From Bacteroidota bacterium (GTDB lineage Bacteria; Bacteroidota; Bacteroidia; Chitinophagales; Chitinophagaceae): DNA of 64,000 nt. The stretch covers positions 1-64,000 of the forward strand of contig JAGWUV010000026.1 of assembly GCA_028875875.1 (NCBI GenBank). The letters are read 5' to 3'. Position 1 is the first letter of the stretch. Each line of letters starts with the position of its first letter. The notes beneath the pieces were generated by a model. The model was not told the DNA's origin. It made no database searches and saw only the letters and a program-made list of their open reading frames with translations. Shown here piece by piece: positions 51,960 to 62,423 of this stretch. Both the position numbers and the translations under genes were made by a program.

Positions 51960-52805
51960 TTATTCAATCCTAGGGCCTAATTCCCCATACCAGTAGGATG
52001 CAGTTACACCTCCATCCATCAAAAAGTCACTACCTGTGATAAATGCACCTTCGCTGCTCATTAGTAAAGCGCCAACGGCCCCTACTTCATCCGGTGTTCC
52101 CGCTCTGCCTATAGGTGATAGTGTGATCATTCTGCGATAACCTTCTCCCCGTGGCCCGTTTAGTTCATCTTTAGCTAAAGGAGTAATGATGATACCCGGA
52201 CTGATCGTATTGATCCTTGCTCCACGCTTACCCCATCTCACAGCTTCTGCCATTACACGAAGTGAATTCCCTCTTTTAGACAATTGATATGCATGTAGTG
52301 AATCCCTCACCTGCTCAGGTTGTAGCATAGGAAGAGATAATAATTCTTCAGAAGGGGTGGTGGCAAGTGCCTTATTTTGTTCCGGTGTAAGTGCCGGCAA
52401 TCGATGCCCTGATTGAGAAGCAATCACTATACCGGCTCCTTCATTTTCAATTACATTCCCAAATTCTTCCAGTATAACAGCAGTGCCATACAAGTCTACT
52501 TTCAATATGGTTACAGGCGATGCTTGTGAAGGAGAAACACCGGCAGCATGAATAAGCCCGGTAATTTTTCCAATAGTTGTTGCTTTTGTAACAAGCTCTT
52601 GAATAGATTGTCTTGATGCAATATCAACAACAGCAGTGCTTACATCAAAACCGGCCTCACTCAATGTTTTTGCAGCAGCTTCGGCGTTCTCTTTTTTCAG
52701 ATCGGCTAATAAAATATGTTTGCCTGCACTCACTCTCCTCGCAATGGCCTGGCCTATCGAACCTGCACCAATGACTACTATAACTTTTATTGTATTTTCT
52801 TTCAT
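51960..52805 (-). CDS. Short-chain dehydrogenase/reductase
   Basis: A 281-residue NAD(P)-dependent SDR. The cofactor motif reads VVIGAGSIGQAIA with D34 in LLADLKKEN. The catalytic elements are HAAGVSPSQASP, the Ser in VIASQSGHR, and YQLSK (Tyr and Lys); the C-terminal GSDFLMDGGVTASY is typical of classical SDRs. A 40-residue insertion between Ser and Tyr (PEQNKALATTPSEELLSLPML) is longer than usual. The substrate is unknown. It is followed upstream (37 bases) by an aldo/keto reductase on the same strand, likely one operon. Confidence 0.92.
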   Translation of the reverse strand: MKENTIKVIVVIGAGSIGQAIARRVSAGKHILLADLKKENAEAAAKTLSEAGFDVSTAVVDIASRQSIQELVTKATTIGKITGLIHAAGVSPSQASPVTILKVDLYGTAVILEEFGNVIENEGAGIVIASQSGHRLPALTPEQNKALATTPSEELLSLPMLQPEQVRDSLHAYQLSKRGNSLRVMAEAVRWGKRGARINTISPGIIITPLAKDELNGPRGEGYRRMITLSPIGRAGTPDEVGAVGALLMSSEGAFITGSDFLMDGGVTASYWYGELGPRIE

Positions 52806-52842
52806 GTTTTTATTTTATTGAAAAAGATAAGTTATCAGATCT

Positions 52843-53868
<1,026 letters not shown>

Positions 53869-53978
53869 TCACTATTACCTTACTTACGGATTTACTTACC
53901 ATTTTTACAGTTTTTAAACACGTTATGCTGCTGCCTTCTTTTCATTGTATACTTTTACTCAACCAATGAAAAGGCAAG

Positions 53979-54878
53979 ATGAGTGAGATAGTAAAACTTG
54001 AAAGTGTTACGCAATACAATGCCATGCGTGGCGCAGAAACACTGCATCCCCTGGTATCCGTACTAGATTTATCACAGGTTAAACCAATGCCTGCTCAAAA
54101 CTTTCGTTTTGGGTTATATGCTGTGTATTTGAAGGAATTGGAATGTGGTGAATTAAAATATGGGCGCAGCCATTACGATTACCAGGAGGGCACATTGGTG
54201 TTTATTGCACCCGGGCAGGTTTTGGGTGTGCAGCCTAAGGTAACCACCTTTGAGCCTAAAGGTTGGGCATTGCTTTTTCATCCGGATTTAGTTAAAGGCT
54301 TCCCTTTAGGAAAACATATCCAGGAATATTCTTTTTTTTCTTATGATGTGAATGAGGCTTTACATATTTCTGAACAAGAGCGGCAAATAGTACTGGAATG
54401 TTTTAGAAAGATTCAGATCGAATTAAATCATGCTGTTGATCAGCACAGCAGGAAACTGATTGTTTCAAACATAGAATTGTTTTTGAATTATTGCGTACGT
54501 TTTTACGACAGGCAATTCCTTACCCGTGATCATGTAAATACTGGTCTTGTAGAGAAGTTTGATGCATTATTGAATGAATATTTTCAATCAGGAAAACAGC
54601 AAGAGGCAGGGATACCAACTGTTAGTCATTTTGCAGAAGCATTACATCTTTCTGCTAATTACTTTGGAGACCTGGTGAAGAAGGAAACCGGTAAAACGGC
54701 ACAGGAGTATATTCATTCCAGGTTGATTGATATGGCGAAAGAGAAAATATTTGACCCTGCGAAATCGATAAGTGAAGTAGCCTATGAATTAGGATTTAAA
54801 TACCCGCAACATTTTACCCGCTTCTTCAAACAACAGGTAGGTACTACTCCAAATGAATACAGGAGCACATTTTATTGA
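53979..54878 (+). CDS. AraC-family transcriptional regulator
   Basis: A 299-residue regulator. The N-terminal cupin-like sensing domain spans about residues 1-150, and the C-terminal double helix-turn-helix is clear from LHLSANYFGDLVKKETGKTAQEYIHSRL and KSISEVAYELGFKYPQHFTRFFKQQVGTTPNEYR (landmarks SEVAYELGF and FTRFFKQQ). It binds near promoters as a monomer or dimer. It is divergent from the aldo/keto reductase-SDR pair with a gap of about 150 bp, typical for a regulator of that operon. The inducing ligand is unknown. Confidence 0.92.
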   Translation: MSEIVKLESVTQYNAMRGAETLHPLVSVLDLSQVKPMPAQNFRFGLYAVYLKELECGELKYGRSHYDYQEGTLVFIAPGQVLGVQPKVTTFEPKGWALLFHPDLVKGFPLGKHIQEYSFFSYDVNEALHISEQERQIVLECFRKIQIELNHAVDQHSRKLIVSNIELFLNYCVRFYDRQFLTRDHVNTGLVEKFDALLNEYFQSGKQQEAGIPTVSHFAEALHLSANYFGDLVKKETGKTAQEYIHSRLIDMAKEKIFDPAKSISEVAYELGFKYPQHFTRFFKQQVGTTPNEYRSTFY

Positions 54879-55111
54879 ACTCATATATTAGCAGGTAGTT
54901 GTATTGATAATGCTACAGATTGAAGTTGGGAGAAGGCTTATGAAAGGAAGCTATCAATATTTTTCATTTTTGAGGCAGAAGAATATTCGAGTGATTTTTG
55001 AAAAATTTCTTTTTCGCAGAACCCATCCACACAAGCCTAATTCATTCTAAAACCTAATGTATTTGCAATTACCTTTATTTTCAGTTAGTATTTCCTTCTT
55101 TAATAAAAAGC

Positions 55112-56455
55112 ATGAATATGCCCTGTAATGTTTTAATAATAGATGACGAAGAAAAACTTAGAAAATTAATTTCAAGGATCATTGCATTAGAGGGCTATAC
55201 GGTAATGGAAGCGGCTACTATTAAGGCAGGTATGAAAATATTAGCTAAAGAAGAAGTAGATATTTTATTATGTGATGTAAAGCTCCCCGACGGTAACGGG
55301 GTTGATTTTGTGGCTACAGTAAAACAGAAATTCCCTTCGGTAGAAGTGATTCTTCTTACAGCGTATGGTAATATTCCTGATGGTGTACAGGCCATGAAAA
55401 ATGGTGCTTTTGATTACATTACCAAAGGTGATGATAATGATAAATTGATTCCCTTGCTTAACAAAGCTTCAGAAAAAGTTCAATTGCAAAAAAGAGTACT
55501 GGCCTTGGAAAAGCAAGTGTCTGATAAATATTCCTTTGATAAGATCATTGGAAAATCATTAGCTGTTAAAGAGGCTATACAGCTTGCAAAAAAAGTAGCC
55601 CCAACCGATGCCACTGTATTGTTATTGGGAGAAACGGGAACAGGTAAGGAAGTATTTGCACAAGCCATACACCAGGAAAGCAATAGGGCATTTCATCCCT
55701 TTGTGGCATTGAATTGTAGCGCTTTTGCACATGATATACTGGAGAGTGAATTGTTCGGTCATATTGCAGGTGCTTTTACAGGAGCGATCAAAGACAAAAA
55801 AGGTTTGTTGGAAGAAGCAAACGGAGGTACATTGTTTCTCGATGAGATCGGGGAGATGCAGCTGGATTTACAGGCAAAGCTGTTAAGGGTTTTAGAAACC
55901 GCAGAAGTGATGCGGGTGGGAGATACAAAGCCTAAAAAAATTAATGTTAGGATTATTGCTGCAACCAACAGGAATCTCAAAGAGGAAATAATGCAAGGCA
56001 GGTTTAGGGAAGATCTGTTCTACCGGCTGAATGTTTTTACGATCCAGCTTCCTTCATTGAAAGAAAGAAAAGAAGATATCATGCTGTTGGCTGAATTCTT
56101 CGTTCGATTATTTTCCTTAAAGGTAAATAAACCTCCGCTTCAGCTATCCAATGAATGCAGGGAACGCCTCTTGTCGTATGAATGGAAAGGTAATATCCGT
56201 GAATTACGTAATGCCATTGAAAGAGCCGTTATTTTGTCTGAAGGAAATATGCTGACAGAGAAAGAACTTCCCTTCGAAATACAATACGCCCGCCAGTCAA
56301 ATATGTTGTCGGCTTTTGATCTGGGTAGTGTAGAAAAACTACATATCCAAAGAGTATTGAATCATACCGGCGGTAATAAAACCGAGGCTGCCAGGTTGCT
56401 GAATATTGGTCTAACAACACTGTACAGAAAAATAGAAGAGTACAAAATTTTCTAA
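55112..56455 (+). CDS. NtrC-type sigma-54-dependent response regulator
   Basis: A 447-residue three-domain regulator. Its receiver domain (1-125) has D55 in LLCDVKLPDG as the phosphoacceptor, with acidic D11-D12. The AAA+ domain has GETGTGKE at 173-180, GAFTGA at 220-225, which contacts sigma-54, and the Walker B LFLDEIGEM. The C-terminal Fis-type helix-turn-helix ends NKTEAARLLNIGLTTLYRKI. It probably activates the kdp operon that follows, replacing the OmpR-type KdpE of enterobacteria. A terminator separates it from kdp. The cognate sensor may be the gene starting at 63550. Confidence 0.93.
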   Translation: MNMPCNVLIIDDEEKLRKLISRIIALEGYTVMEAATIKAGMKILAKEEVDILLCDVKLPDGNGVDFVATVKQKFPSVEVILLTAYGNIPDGVQAMKNGAFDYITKGDDNDKLIPLLNKASEKVQLQKRVLALEKQVSDKYSFDKIIGKSLAVKEAIQLAKKVAPTDATVLLLGETGTGKEVFAQAIHQESNRAFHPFVALNCSAFAHDILESELFGHIAGAFTGAIKDKKGLLEEANGGTLFLDEIGEMQLDLQAKLLRVLETAEVMRVGDTKPKKINVRIIAATNRNLKEEIMQGRFREDLFYRLNVFTIQLPSLKERKEDIMLLAEFFVRLFSLKVNKPPLQLSNECRERLLSYEWKGNIRELRNAIERAVILSEGNMLTEKELPFEIQYARQSNMLSAFDLGSVEKLHIQRVLNHTGGNKTEAARLLNIGLTTLYRKIEEYKIF

Positions 56456-56473
56456 CGATAGTCTTTCAAAATG

Positions 56474-56508
56474 AAAAAACACCTTTCCATTTTGGAAGGG
56501 TGTTTTTT
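56474..56508 (+). terminator. Terminator after the response regulator
   Basis: AAAAAACACCTTTCC (56474-56488) pairs with 56494-56508 around a five-base loop, with one T-G wobble, and ends in TTTTTT. It separates the regulator from the kdp transcript. Confidence 0.8.
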
Positions 56509-56644
56509 GTTGTGTAGGCTGAGAAATAATAGTTGATATCTGCAAAACCATTATCTGCATTCATTCCTGTGCCACTTGTTGAAATTGCTCCTTTCAGTTG
56601 GAATGAAGTTTGGCATCAACTTCTTAACCAACAAAACGAATTAT

Positions 56645-56728
56645 ATGCAAGCAACCATTCTCCTTCTCGCAGGCCTTCTGGGCTTTGCACTCTTTTTTAA
56701 ATCCATTGACGTATTCGATAAAATCTGA
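56645..56728 (+). CDS. Micro-protein of 27 residues at the head of the kdp operon
   Basis: ATG at 56645 opens MQATILLLAGLLGFALFF, a single membrane helix, then the short charged end KSIDVFDKI. It has a start codon, hydrophobic pattern and six-base spacing to the next frame consistent with a real gene, and it is the first of three consecutive micro-frames before kdpA. I do not recognise a family. It could be an accessory to the Kdp pump like KdpF. Confidence 0.55.
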   Translation: MQATILLLAGLLGFALFFKSIDVFDKI

Positions 56729-56734
56729 TTCACC

Positions 56735-56812
56735 ATGAGCTATCTGTTTTTCATTTCAATCCTGGTTTTTATATACCTGTGTTATGTATTGGTAAAACCG
56801 GAAAAATTTTAA
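56735..56812 (+). CDS. kdpF: KdpF, small stabilising subunit of the K+ ATPase
   Basis: A 25-residue single-helix peptide (MSYLFFISILVFIYLCYVLV, ending KPEKF). The C-terminal YVLVKPEKF parallels the YALINAEAF-type end of known KdpF, and the position directly upstream of kdpA fits, with one other micro-gene between. KdpF stabilises the KdpABC complex in the membrane and lies at the KdpA surface. Confidence 0.8.
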   Translation: MSYLFFISILVFIYLCYVLVKPEKF

Positions 56813-56813
56813 C

Positions 56814-56924
56814 ATGAAATGGTCCAGGATAATAGAAATCATATTCATTGTTCTGGCATGGCTTTTTGCCCTGGCAATATTTTTTCTAATAATCCTGAAG
56901 GCCAGGATATTCTTCAATTTTTAA
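56814..56924 (+). CDS. Micro-protein of 36 residues between kdpF and kdpA
   Basis: ATG at 56814, one base after the kdpF stop, encodes MKWSRIIEIIFIVLAWLFAL, a long hydrophobic helix with a basic N-terminus and the end ILKARIFFNF. Spacing of nine bases to the kdpA start and the hydrophobic design make a translated membrane peptide likely. I know no named family for it. Confidence 0.55.
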   Translation: MKWSRIIEIIFIVLAWLFALAIFFLIILKARIFFNF

Positions 56925-56933
56925 TTACAAAAG

Positions 56934-58634
56934 ATGAACTCGGAAATTTTAGGTATCAGTATAATTTTTCTTGCTACGGTACTTTTGGCTTTTCCCCTCG
57001 GGAAATATATGGGTAAAGTATATGAAGGGGATAAGACTTTATGGGATAAACTTTTTAACCCGTTTGACAAACAGTTGTATAGATTGTCTGGTATTGATCC
57101 ATCAAGGCCAATGAACTGGAAGCAACATCTTACTGCACTTCTTACCATTAATCTTGTTTGGTTTTTAGTTAGCATGTTCGTATTAATGAATATGGGTTGG
57201 CTGCCGTTAAATCCTGATGCCAATCCGGGTATGAGTGCCGATCTTGCATTCAATACAACAGTCAGTTTTGTATCCAATACTAATCTGCAACATTATAGCG
57301 GAGAAACAGGCGTATCTTACTTAGGCCAACTTGTACTCATGCTATTTCAGTTTATCAGTGCAGGAGCAGGTATGGCAATCGCTGCGGTAGTAATGAATGC
57401 GATGAAAGAGAGAACTACGGAAAAGTTAGGCAACTTCTATTTTTATTTCGTTCGTTCCTGCACAAGAATCCTGTTGCCTTTATCGCTTGTGCTGGCATTG
57501 ATCTTTTTATTCAATGGCATGCCAATGACCTTTAAGGGAAAAGATCAGTTCATTTCATTACAAGGAGATACGGTGCAGGTTTCACGGGGCCCTGCGGCTG
57601 CAATGGTGGCTATCAAACAACTGGGAACCAACGGAGGTGGTTTTTTTGGTGCTAATTCCGCACATCCTTTCGAAAACCCGAATTACTTCACCAATATAGT
57701 TGAGAATATTGCCATCATACTTATTCCTATTGCATTTGTATTTGCATTAGGATATGTGTTGAAGCGCAGGCGCTTTGCATGGATGGTATTTGCTGTGATG
57801 ACGATTGGTTTTTTATTGTTGCTCATTCCGTCTGTGCATGATGAAATGAAAGGGAATATAGCCATTGCCAAGTTAGGTATTGCACAGCCATTAGGCAGTA
57901 TGGAAGGGAAAGAAGTTCGTTTCGGCAGTGCCGCTTCGGCTTTCTGGGGCATAACTACTACGTGTACTTCTAATGGTTCTGTGAATGCGATGCATGATAG
58001 CTTTACGCCGCTTACAGGCATGTTTGCCATGCTGGGTATGATGATCAATTCTTTCTATGGCGGAGTGGGTGTTGGCTTTCTTAATTTCTATGTATTTATC
58101 ATCATCGCTGTTTTTATAAGCGGTTTAATGGTGGGTAGAACGCCGGAATTACTTGGTAAAAAGATTGAAGCAAAAGAGATGAAGATAGCTGCTATTATTG
58201 CATTGCTGCATCCCTTCCTGATCCTGGCCGGAACAGCTTTGTCGTCATATATCTACTCCCGTAACCCTGCTGTGTATACGGCATGGTTAAATAATCCCGG
58301 GCATCATGGTTTTAGTGAAATGCTGTACGAGTATACTTCCTCTTCTGCTAACAACGGAAGCGGTTTTGAAGGATTGGGTGATGGGACACCTTACTGGAAT
58401 ATCACTTGTGGTGTTGTGATGTTGCTGGCAAGGTTTCTTCCCATCATCGGTCCTGTTGCTATTGCAGGTATCCTCGCCGGTAAAAAATATGTTCCTGAAA
58501 GTGCGGGTACACTGAAAACTGATACGGGAACATTTGGTATCATGGTTTTTGCAGTGATTTTTATTATCGCGGCATTAAGCTTTTTTCCTGCTTTATCATT
58601 AGGGCCGATTGCAGAATATTTTGGAATGAAGTAA
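56934..58634 (+). CDS. kdpA: K+-transporting ATPase subunit KdpA
   Basis: A 566-residue potassium channel-like subunit related to the SKT superfamily, with four repeated pore-type units. Selectivity-filter-like glycines are in FVSNTNLQHYSGE, LGTNGGGFFGANSAHPFENP, TTTCTSNGSVNAMHDSF and YTSSSANNGSGFEG. It binds K+ at the periplasmic side and hands it to KdpB. It follows three micro-genes and precedes kdpB by 27 bases. Length is typical of KdpA. Confidence 0.97.
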   Translation: MNSEILGISIIFLATVLLAFPLGKYMGKVYEGDKTLWDKLFNPFDKQLYRLSGIDPSRPMNWKQHLTALLTINLVWFLVSMFVLMNMGWLPLNPDANPGMSADLAFNTTVSFVSNTNLQHYSGETGVSYLGQLVLMLFQFISAGAGMAIAAVVMNAMKERTTEKLGNFYFYFVRSCTRILLPLSLVLALIFLFNGMPMTFKGKDQFISLQGDTVQVSRGPAAAMVAIKQLGTNGGGFFGANSAHPFENPNYFTNIVENIAIILIPIAFVFALGYVLKRRRFAWMVFAVMTIGFLLLLIPSVHDEMKGNIAIAKLGIAQPLGSMEGKEVRFGSAASAFWGITTTCTSNGSVNAMHDSFTPLTGMFAMLGMMINSFYGGVGVGFLNFYVFIIIAVFISGLMVGRTPELLGKKIEAKEMKIAAIIALLHPFLILAGTALSSYIYSRNPAVYTAWLNNPGHHGFSEMLYEYTSSSANNGSGFEGLGDGTPYWNITCGVVMLLARFLPIIGPVAIAGILAGKKYVPESAGTLKTDTGTFGIMVFAVIFIIAALSFFPALSLGPIAEYFGMK

Positions 58635-58661
58635 TCCGCTCACCTATTAATCAAAAATTGT

Positions 58662-60701
58662 ATGAATACCGATCAAAATAAATTATTTGAAAGCAGCCTG
58701 GTGAAAGAAGCATTGAAACAATCTTTCGTCAAGCTGAACCCTGCTATCCTGTTTCGCAACCCGGTTATGTTTACGGTGGAAATCGGAACCGCTATCATGG
58801 TCGCAGTTTGCATCTGGATAGCTACAGGCGAACAATCACAGGGAAGTTTAACCTATAATCTTATTATTACTTCCATCTTATTGATCACGCTTCTTTTTGC
58901 CAATTTTGCCGAAGCTATTGCCGAGGCAAGAGGTAAAGCGCAAGCCGATTCTCTTCGAAAAACAAGAGAAGAAACACCTGCTAAACAAGTAGTGTTGGGG
59001 GAGATATTCGTGAATGAGATCAAAATCGTTCCTTCTTCTCAATTAAGAAAAGGAGACATATTCGTTTGCGAAGCAGGTGATATAATACCCATGGATGGAG
59101 AAATTATTGAAGGGTTAGCTACCATAGATGAATCGGCCATTACAGGCGAAAGTGCTCCTGTGATCCGTGAAGCCGGTGGAGATAAAAGTTCTGTTACGGG
59201 TGGCACTAAAGTGCTCAGTGATGCTATAAAAGTGAGAGTGACAACGGAACCTGGTGAAAGTTTTCTGGATAAAATGATCGCTCTTGTAGAAGGAGCGAGC
59301 AGGCAGAAAACACCGAATGAAATTGCGTTGACTATTTTACTGGCAGGCTTTACACTTGTATTTATCATTGTTTGTGTAACGCTTAAGCCATTTGGCGATT
59401 TTGCAAATACACCTATAACCATCGCGGCATTTATATCCTTATTCGTTTGTTTAATACCCACTACTATCGGTGGTTTGTTAAGTGCTATTGGTATTGCGGG
59501 TATGGACAGAGCCTTACGTGCCAACGTAATTACCAAGAGTGGTAAAGCGGTTGAAACAGCAGGCGATATTGATACTTTATTACTGGATAAAACAGGCACC
59601 ATTACCATTGGTAATAGAAAGGCTACACATTTCTGGCCGGCCAATAATGTAGAGGATGCACTGTTTGTTGAAGCATGTGCTTTATCATCCTTGGCGGATC
59701 AGACACCTGAAGGGAAATCGATTGTTGAACTGGCTAATCTTAATGTGAATAGCTTACATACCCATGGGGCAAGCTTTATAGAATTTACAGCCGAAACAAG
59801 AAGTAGCGGTATTGACCTTCCCGATGGAACAAAGATTCGTAAAGGTGCATTTGATGCGATTAAAAAAATGGTTACACAGGCGGGTAATGCTTTCCCAGAT
59901 GAAACGGCACAGAGAGTTACCGTTATCTCTTCTAATGGAGGAACCCCGCTGGTGGTGAGCAAAAACAATCGTGTTATGGGAGTGATAGAGTTGCAGGATA
60001 TTATTAAGCCCAATATTCATGAACGTTTTGAGCGATTGCGTAAGATGGGTGTAAAAACCGTAATGGTAACAGGGGATAATCCTTTAACGGCAAAATTCAT
60101 TGCTGATAAAGCAGGGGTAGACGATTTTATCGCAGAAGCGAAACCTGAAGATAAAATGAACTACATCAAGAAAGAACAACAGGGTGGTAAGCTGGTAGCG
60201 ATGATGGGAGATGGAACCAATGATGCTCCGGCCCTGGCACAGGCAGATGTTGGCGTTGCAATGAACAGCGGTACGCAGGCTGCGAAAGAGGCCGGTAACA
60301 TGGTTGACCTGGATAATGATCCAACCAAACTCATTGAAATTGTTGAAATAGGTAAACAACTCTTAATGACAAGAGGTACGCTTACTACATTTTCTATTGC
60401 CAATGATGTTGCCAAGTATTTTGCAATCGTTCCTGCCTTATTCATTGCGTCTGTTCCTGCATTGCAGGGAATGAATATTATGAAATTACATTCTCCTGAA
60501 AGTGCTATTCTCTCTGCTATTATCTTCAATGCCATCATCATTCCTTTATTAATTCCGCTGGCGTTAAAAGGTGTAGCCTATAAACCCATCGGTGCTTCTG
60601 CCTTGTTGAGAAGGAACTTACTCATCTATGGTTTGGGGGGTGTTATTGTTCCATTCATTGGAATTAAGTTGATAGACCTGGTAGTGAGTATTTGGTTTTA
60701 A
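58662..60701 (+). CDS. kdpB: K+-transporting P-type ATPase subunit KdpB
   Basis: A 679-residue P-type ATPase. The phosphorylation site is D309 in [15 protein letters not shown] (ITGESAPV) lies in the actuator domain, [11 protein letters not shown] and the hinge [21 protein letters not shown] in the P domain. KdpB hydrolyses ATP to drive K+ that KdpA has bound into the cell at low external potassium. The sequence is complete and of usual length. Confidence 0.97.
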   Translation: MNTDQNKLFESSLVKEALKQSFVKLNPAILFRNPVMFTVEIGTAIMVAVCIWIATGEQSQGSLTYNLIITSILLITLLFANFAEAIAEARGKAQADSLRKTREETPAKQVVLGEIFVNEIKIVPSSQLRKGDIFVCEAGDIIPMDGEIIEGLATIDESAITGESAPVIREAGGDKSSVTGGTKVLSDAIKVRVTTEPGESFLDKMIALVEGASRQKTPNEIALTILLAGFTLVFIIVCVTLKPFGDFANTPITIAAFISLFVCLIPTTIGGLLSAIGIAGMDRALRANVITKSGKAVETAGDIDTLLLDKTGTITIGNRKATHFWPANNVEDALFVEACALSSLADQTPEGKSIVELANLNVNSLHTHGASFIEFTAETRSSGIDLPDGTKIRKGAFDAIKKMVTQAGNAFPDETAQRVTVISSNGGTPLVVSKNNRVMGVIELQDIIKPNIHERFERLRKMGVKTVMVTGDNPLTAKFIADKAGVDDFIAEAKPEDKMNYIKKEQQGGKLVAMMGDGTNDAPALAQADVGVAMNSGTQAAKEAGNMVDLDNDPTKLIEIVEIGKQLLMTRGTLTTFSIANDVAKYFAIVPALFIASVPALQGMNIMKLHSPESAILSAIIFNAIIIPLLIPLALKGVAYKPIGASALLRRNLLIYGLGGVIVPFIGIKLIDLVVSIWF

Positions 60702-60785
60702 GAATGTCAGGCTCAACATGTAGAAGTTTATATCAAAAAAAGAAGTTCCACTTCAGCATGAAGTGTGTTATAAAAAATAAAAATT

Positions 60786-61340
60786 ATGAAACAGCATATT
60801 TTACCGGCAATTAAACTTACGGTGGTTTGTATTGTGGTGTTCATGGTAATATATCCTTTAGTGATATGGGTTGCTGCAAAAGCGGTACCTGCTAAAGGCG
60901 AAGGAGAAAAAGTAGTGGTGAACGGGAAAGTAGTGGGTTATGCTTTGGAAGGCCAACGCTTTACTTCAGATAAATATTTTAACGGACGGCCTTCTGCCGT
61001 CAATTATAATGCAGCAGGAAGTGGTGGTAGTAACAAAGGCCCTTCTAACCCTGATTATCTAAAAGAAGTAAGTAACAGGATCGATAGTTTTTTAGTGCAT
61101 AATCCAACTGTAAAAAAAGAAGAGATTCCGTCTGAGTTGGTAACGGCAAGCGGTAGCGGACTTGATCCTGATATTTCACTCAAAGCTGCATTGGTACAGG
61201 TGAACAGGATTGCTGCAATTAGAAACAGAGCTCCCGAAAAAATTCAGGCATTGATTCAATCACAAAAAACGAGATCGCTTAACGGGATTGATAAAGTGAA
61301 TGTTCTGCAGTTGAATGTTGCTTTGGATGCAATGAAATAA
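60786..61340 (+). CDS. kdpC: K+-transporting ATPase subunit KdpC
   Basis: A 184-residue subunit with one N-terminal membrane helix (KLTVVCIVVFMVIYPLVIWV) and a periplasmic domain carrying FNGRPSAVNYNAAGSGGSNKGPSNP, the conserved KdpC pattern (landmarks YFNGRPSA and SGGSN), and SGSGLDPDIS. KdpC supports the complex and increases ATP affinity. It lies 84 bp after kdpB; the gap shows no clear signal. It precedes the porin gene by 11 bases. Confidence 0.95.
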   Translation: MKQHILPAIKLTVVCIVVFMVIYPLVIWVAAKAVPAKGEGEKVVVNGKVVGYALEGQRFTSDKYFNGRPSAVNYNAAGSGGSNKGPSNPDYLKEVSNRIDSFLVHNPTVKKEEIPSELVTASGSGLDPDISLKAALVQVNRIAAIRNRAPEKIQALIQSQKTRSLNGIDKVNVLQLNVALDAMK

Positions 61341-61351
61341 ATCTCCGCAGC

Positions 61352-62416
61352 ATGAAATTTTTTTTTACACTGTTTTTATCTTTTTGTATTGCAACAGTAA
61401 GCTTGGCGCAGAAAGATACCTCAAAGAATGTAACTAGTGTATTTACTTATGCAGTGGATGCCTATTACCGGTATGATTTTGCCAATGCCCCCAATGGGGA
61501 TATCAATAATAAAACAAGTTTCACTAATTCAGCCAATTCTTTTGAGCTGGGGATGGCTTCTGTTAGAATGGATCATACTACAGGAAAAGTTGGTGCAACA
61601 ATAGACCTGGGCTTTGGGAGAAGAGCCGAAGAATTCTCCTATAACGACAAGTCTATCCTCGCTTCTATCAAGCAATTGTTTGTGAGTTATGCCCCATTTA
61701 ATAAACTGAAATTCACTTTCGGAAAATTTGCTACACATATTGGCTATGAATCGGTAGATGCTTATGCCAACAGGAACTATAGTATGAGTTATGCTTTTTC
61801 GTATGGCCCTTTTTTTTATACTGGGATAAAAGCTGATTTTACAGTAAGTAAGTCTTCGGCAATAATGATAGGTATAGCCAATCCTACTGATTATTCTACC
61901 ACAACCTCAACCGGAAAAATTTACATTGCACAATGGAGCATCGTCACGCAAAATGCCAAACTGAAAGCTTATCTCAATTACCAGGGAGGAACCAATAATG
62001 TTGCCTTCAATGCCGATGCCCGATATTTTTTAAACCAGTTAGACTGGATAATGAACTATGCATTTAACGATAAATTTTCTGTGGTGTATGATGGTACTGT
62101 TCAATCAAGGAAAGCAGAGGTTTCAGGTGCTTCTCTCAAAATATGGAGTAGCAATGTGATTTATTTGAATTATGATCCGCGAACAGTTTGGGGACTTACG
62201 TTGCGTTGTGAATACCTGAATGATCAAGATAACGTGATAGGTATAGGAAGCAGAGTTTTTATTCCTACTTTATCTGTAAATTATAGGGTTCACAACCTGA
62301 CGATTATACCGGAACTGAGATTGGATAAAGCTTCGGCAACAATTTTTTCCCGGGGTGATGGTACTTCTGTTAAGAATGCAGGAAGTTTTTTGTTGGCGTT
62401 AACCTATAAATTGTAA
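61352..62416 (+). CDS. Outer membrane beta-barrel porin-like protein of the kdp operon
   Basis: A 354-residue exported protein with a signal peptide (MKFFFTLFLSFCIATVSLAQ). Alternating polar and hydrophobic strands run throughout, and the protein ends in AGSFLLALTYKL with a terminal strand typical of outer membrane barrels. It resembles the Bbp2/OmpL-type porins seen in kdp operons of Bacteroidota. It may allow potassium or other ions through the outer membrane when Kdp is induced. The start ATG lies 11 bases after the kdpC stop, so co-expression is likely. The exact function is inferred from context. Confidence 0.82.
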   Translation: MKFFFTLFLSFCIATVSLAQKDTSKNVTSVFTYAVDAYYRYDFANAPNGDINNKTSFTNSANSFELGMASVRMDHTTGKVGATIDLGFGRRAEEFSYNDKSILASIKQLFVSYAPFNKLKFTFGKFATHIGYESVDAYANRNYSMSYAFSYGPFFYTGIKADFTVSKSSAIMIGIANPTDYSTTTSTGKIYIAQWSIVTQNAKLKAYLNYQGGTNNVAFNADARYFLNQLDWIMNYAFNDKFSVVYDGTVQSRKAEVSGASLKIWSSNVIYLNYDPRTVWGLTLRCEYLNDQDNVIGIGSRVFIPTLSVNYRVHNLTIIPELRLDKASATIFSRGDGTSVKNAGSFLLALTYKL

Positions 62417-62423
62417 GCGGTCT

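Noticed and set aside
56610-56624. Possible sigma-54 promoter TTGGCA...TTCT before the kdp micro-genes
   Set aside because: The -24 half fits, but the -12 GC is replaced by TT, so the match is too weak although the upstream regulator is of the sigma-54 type.
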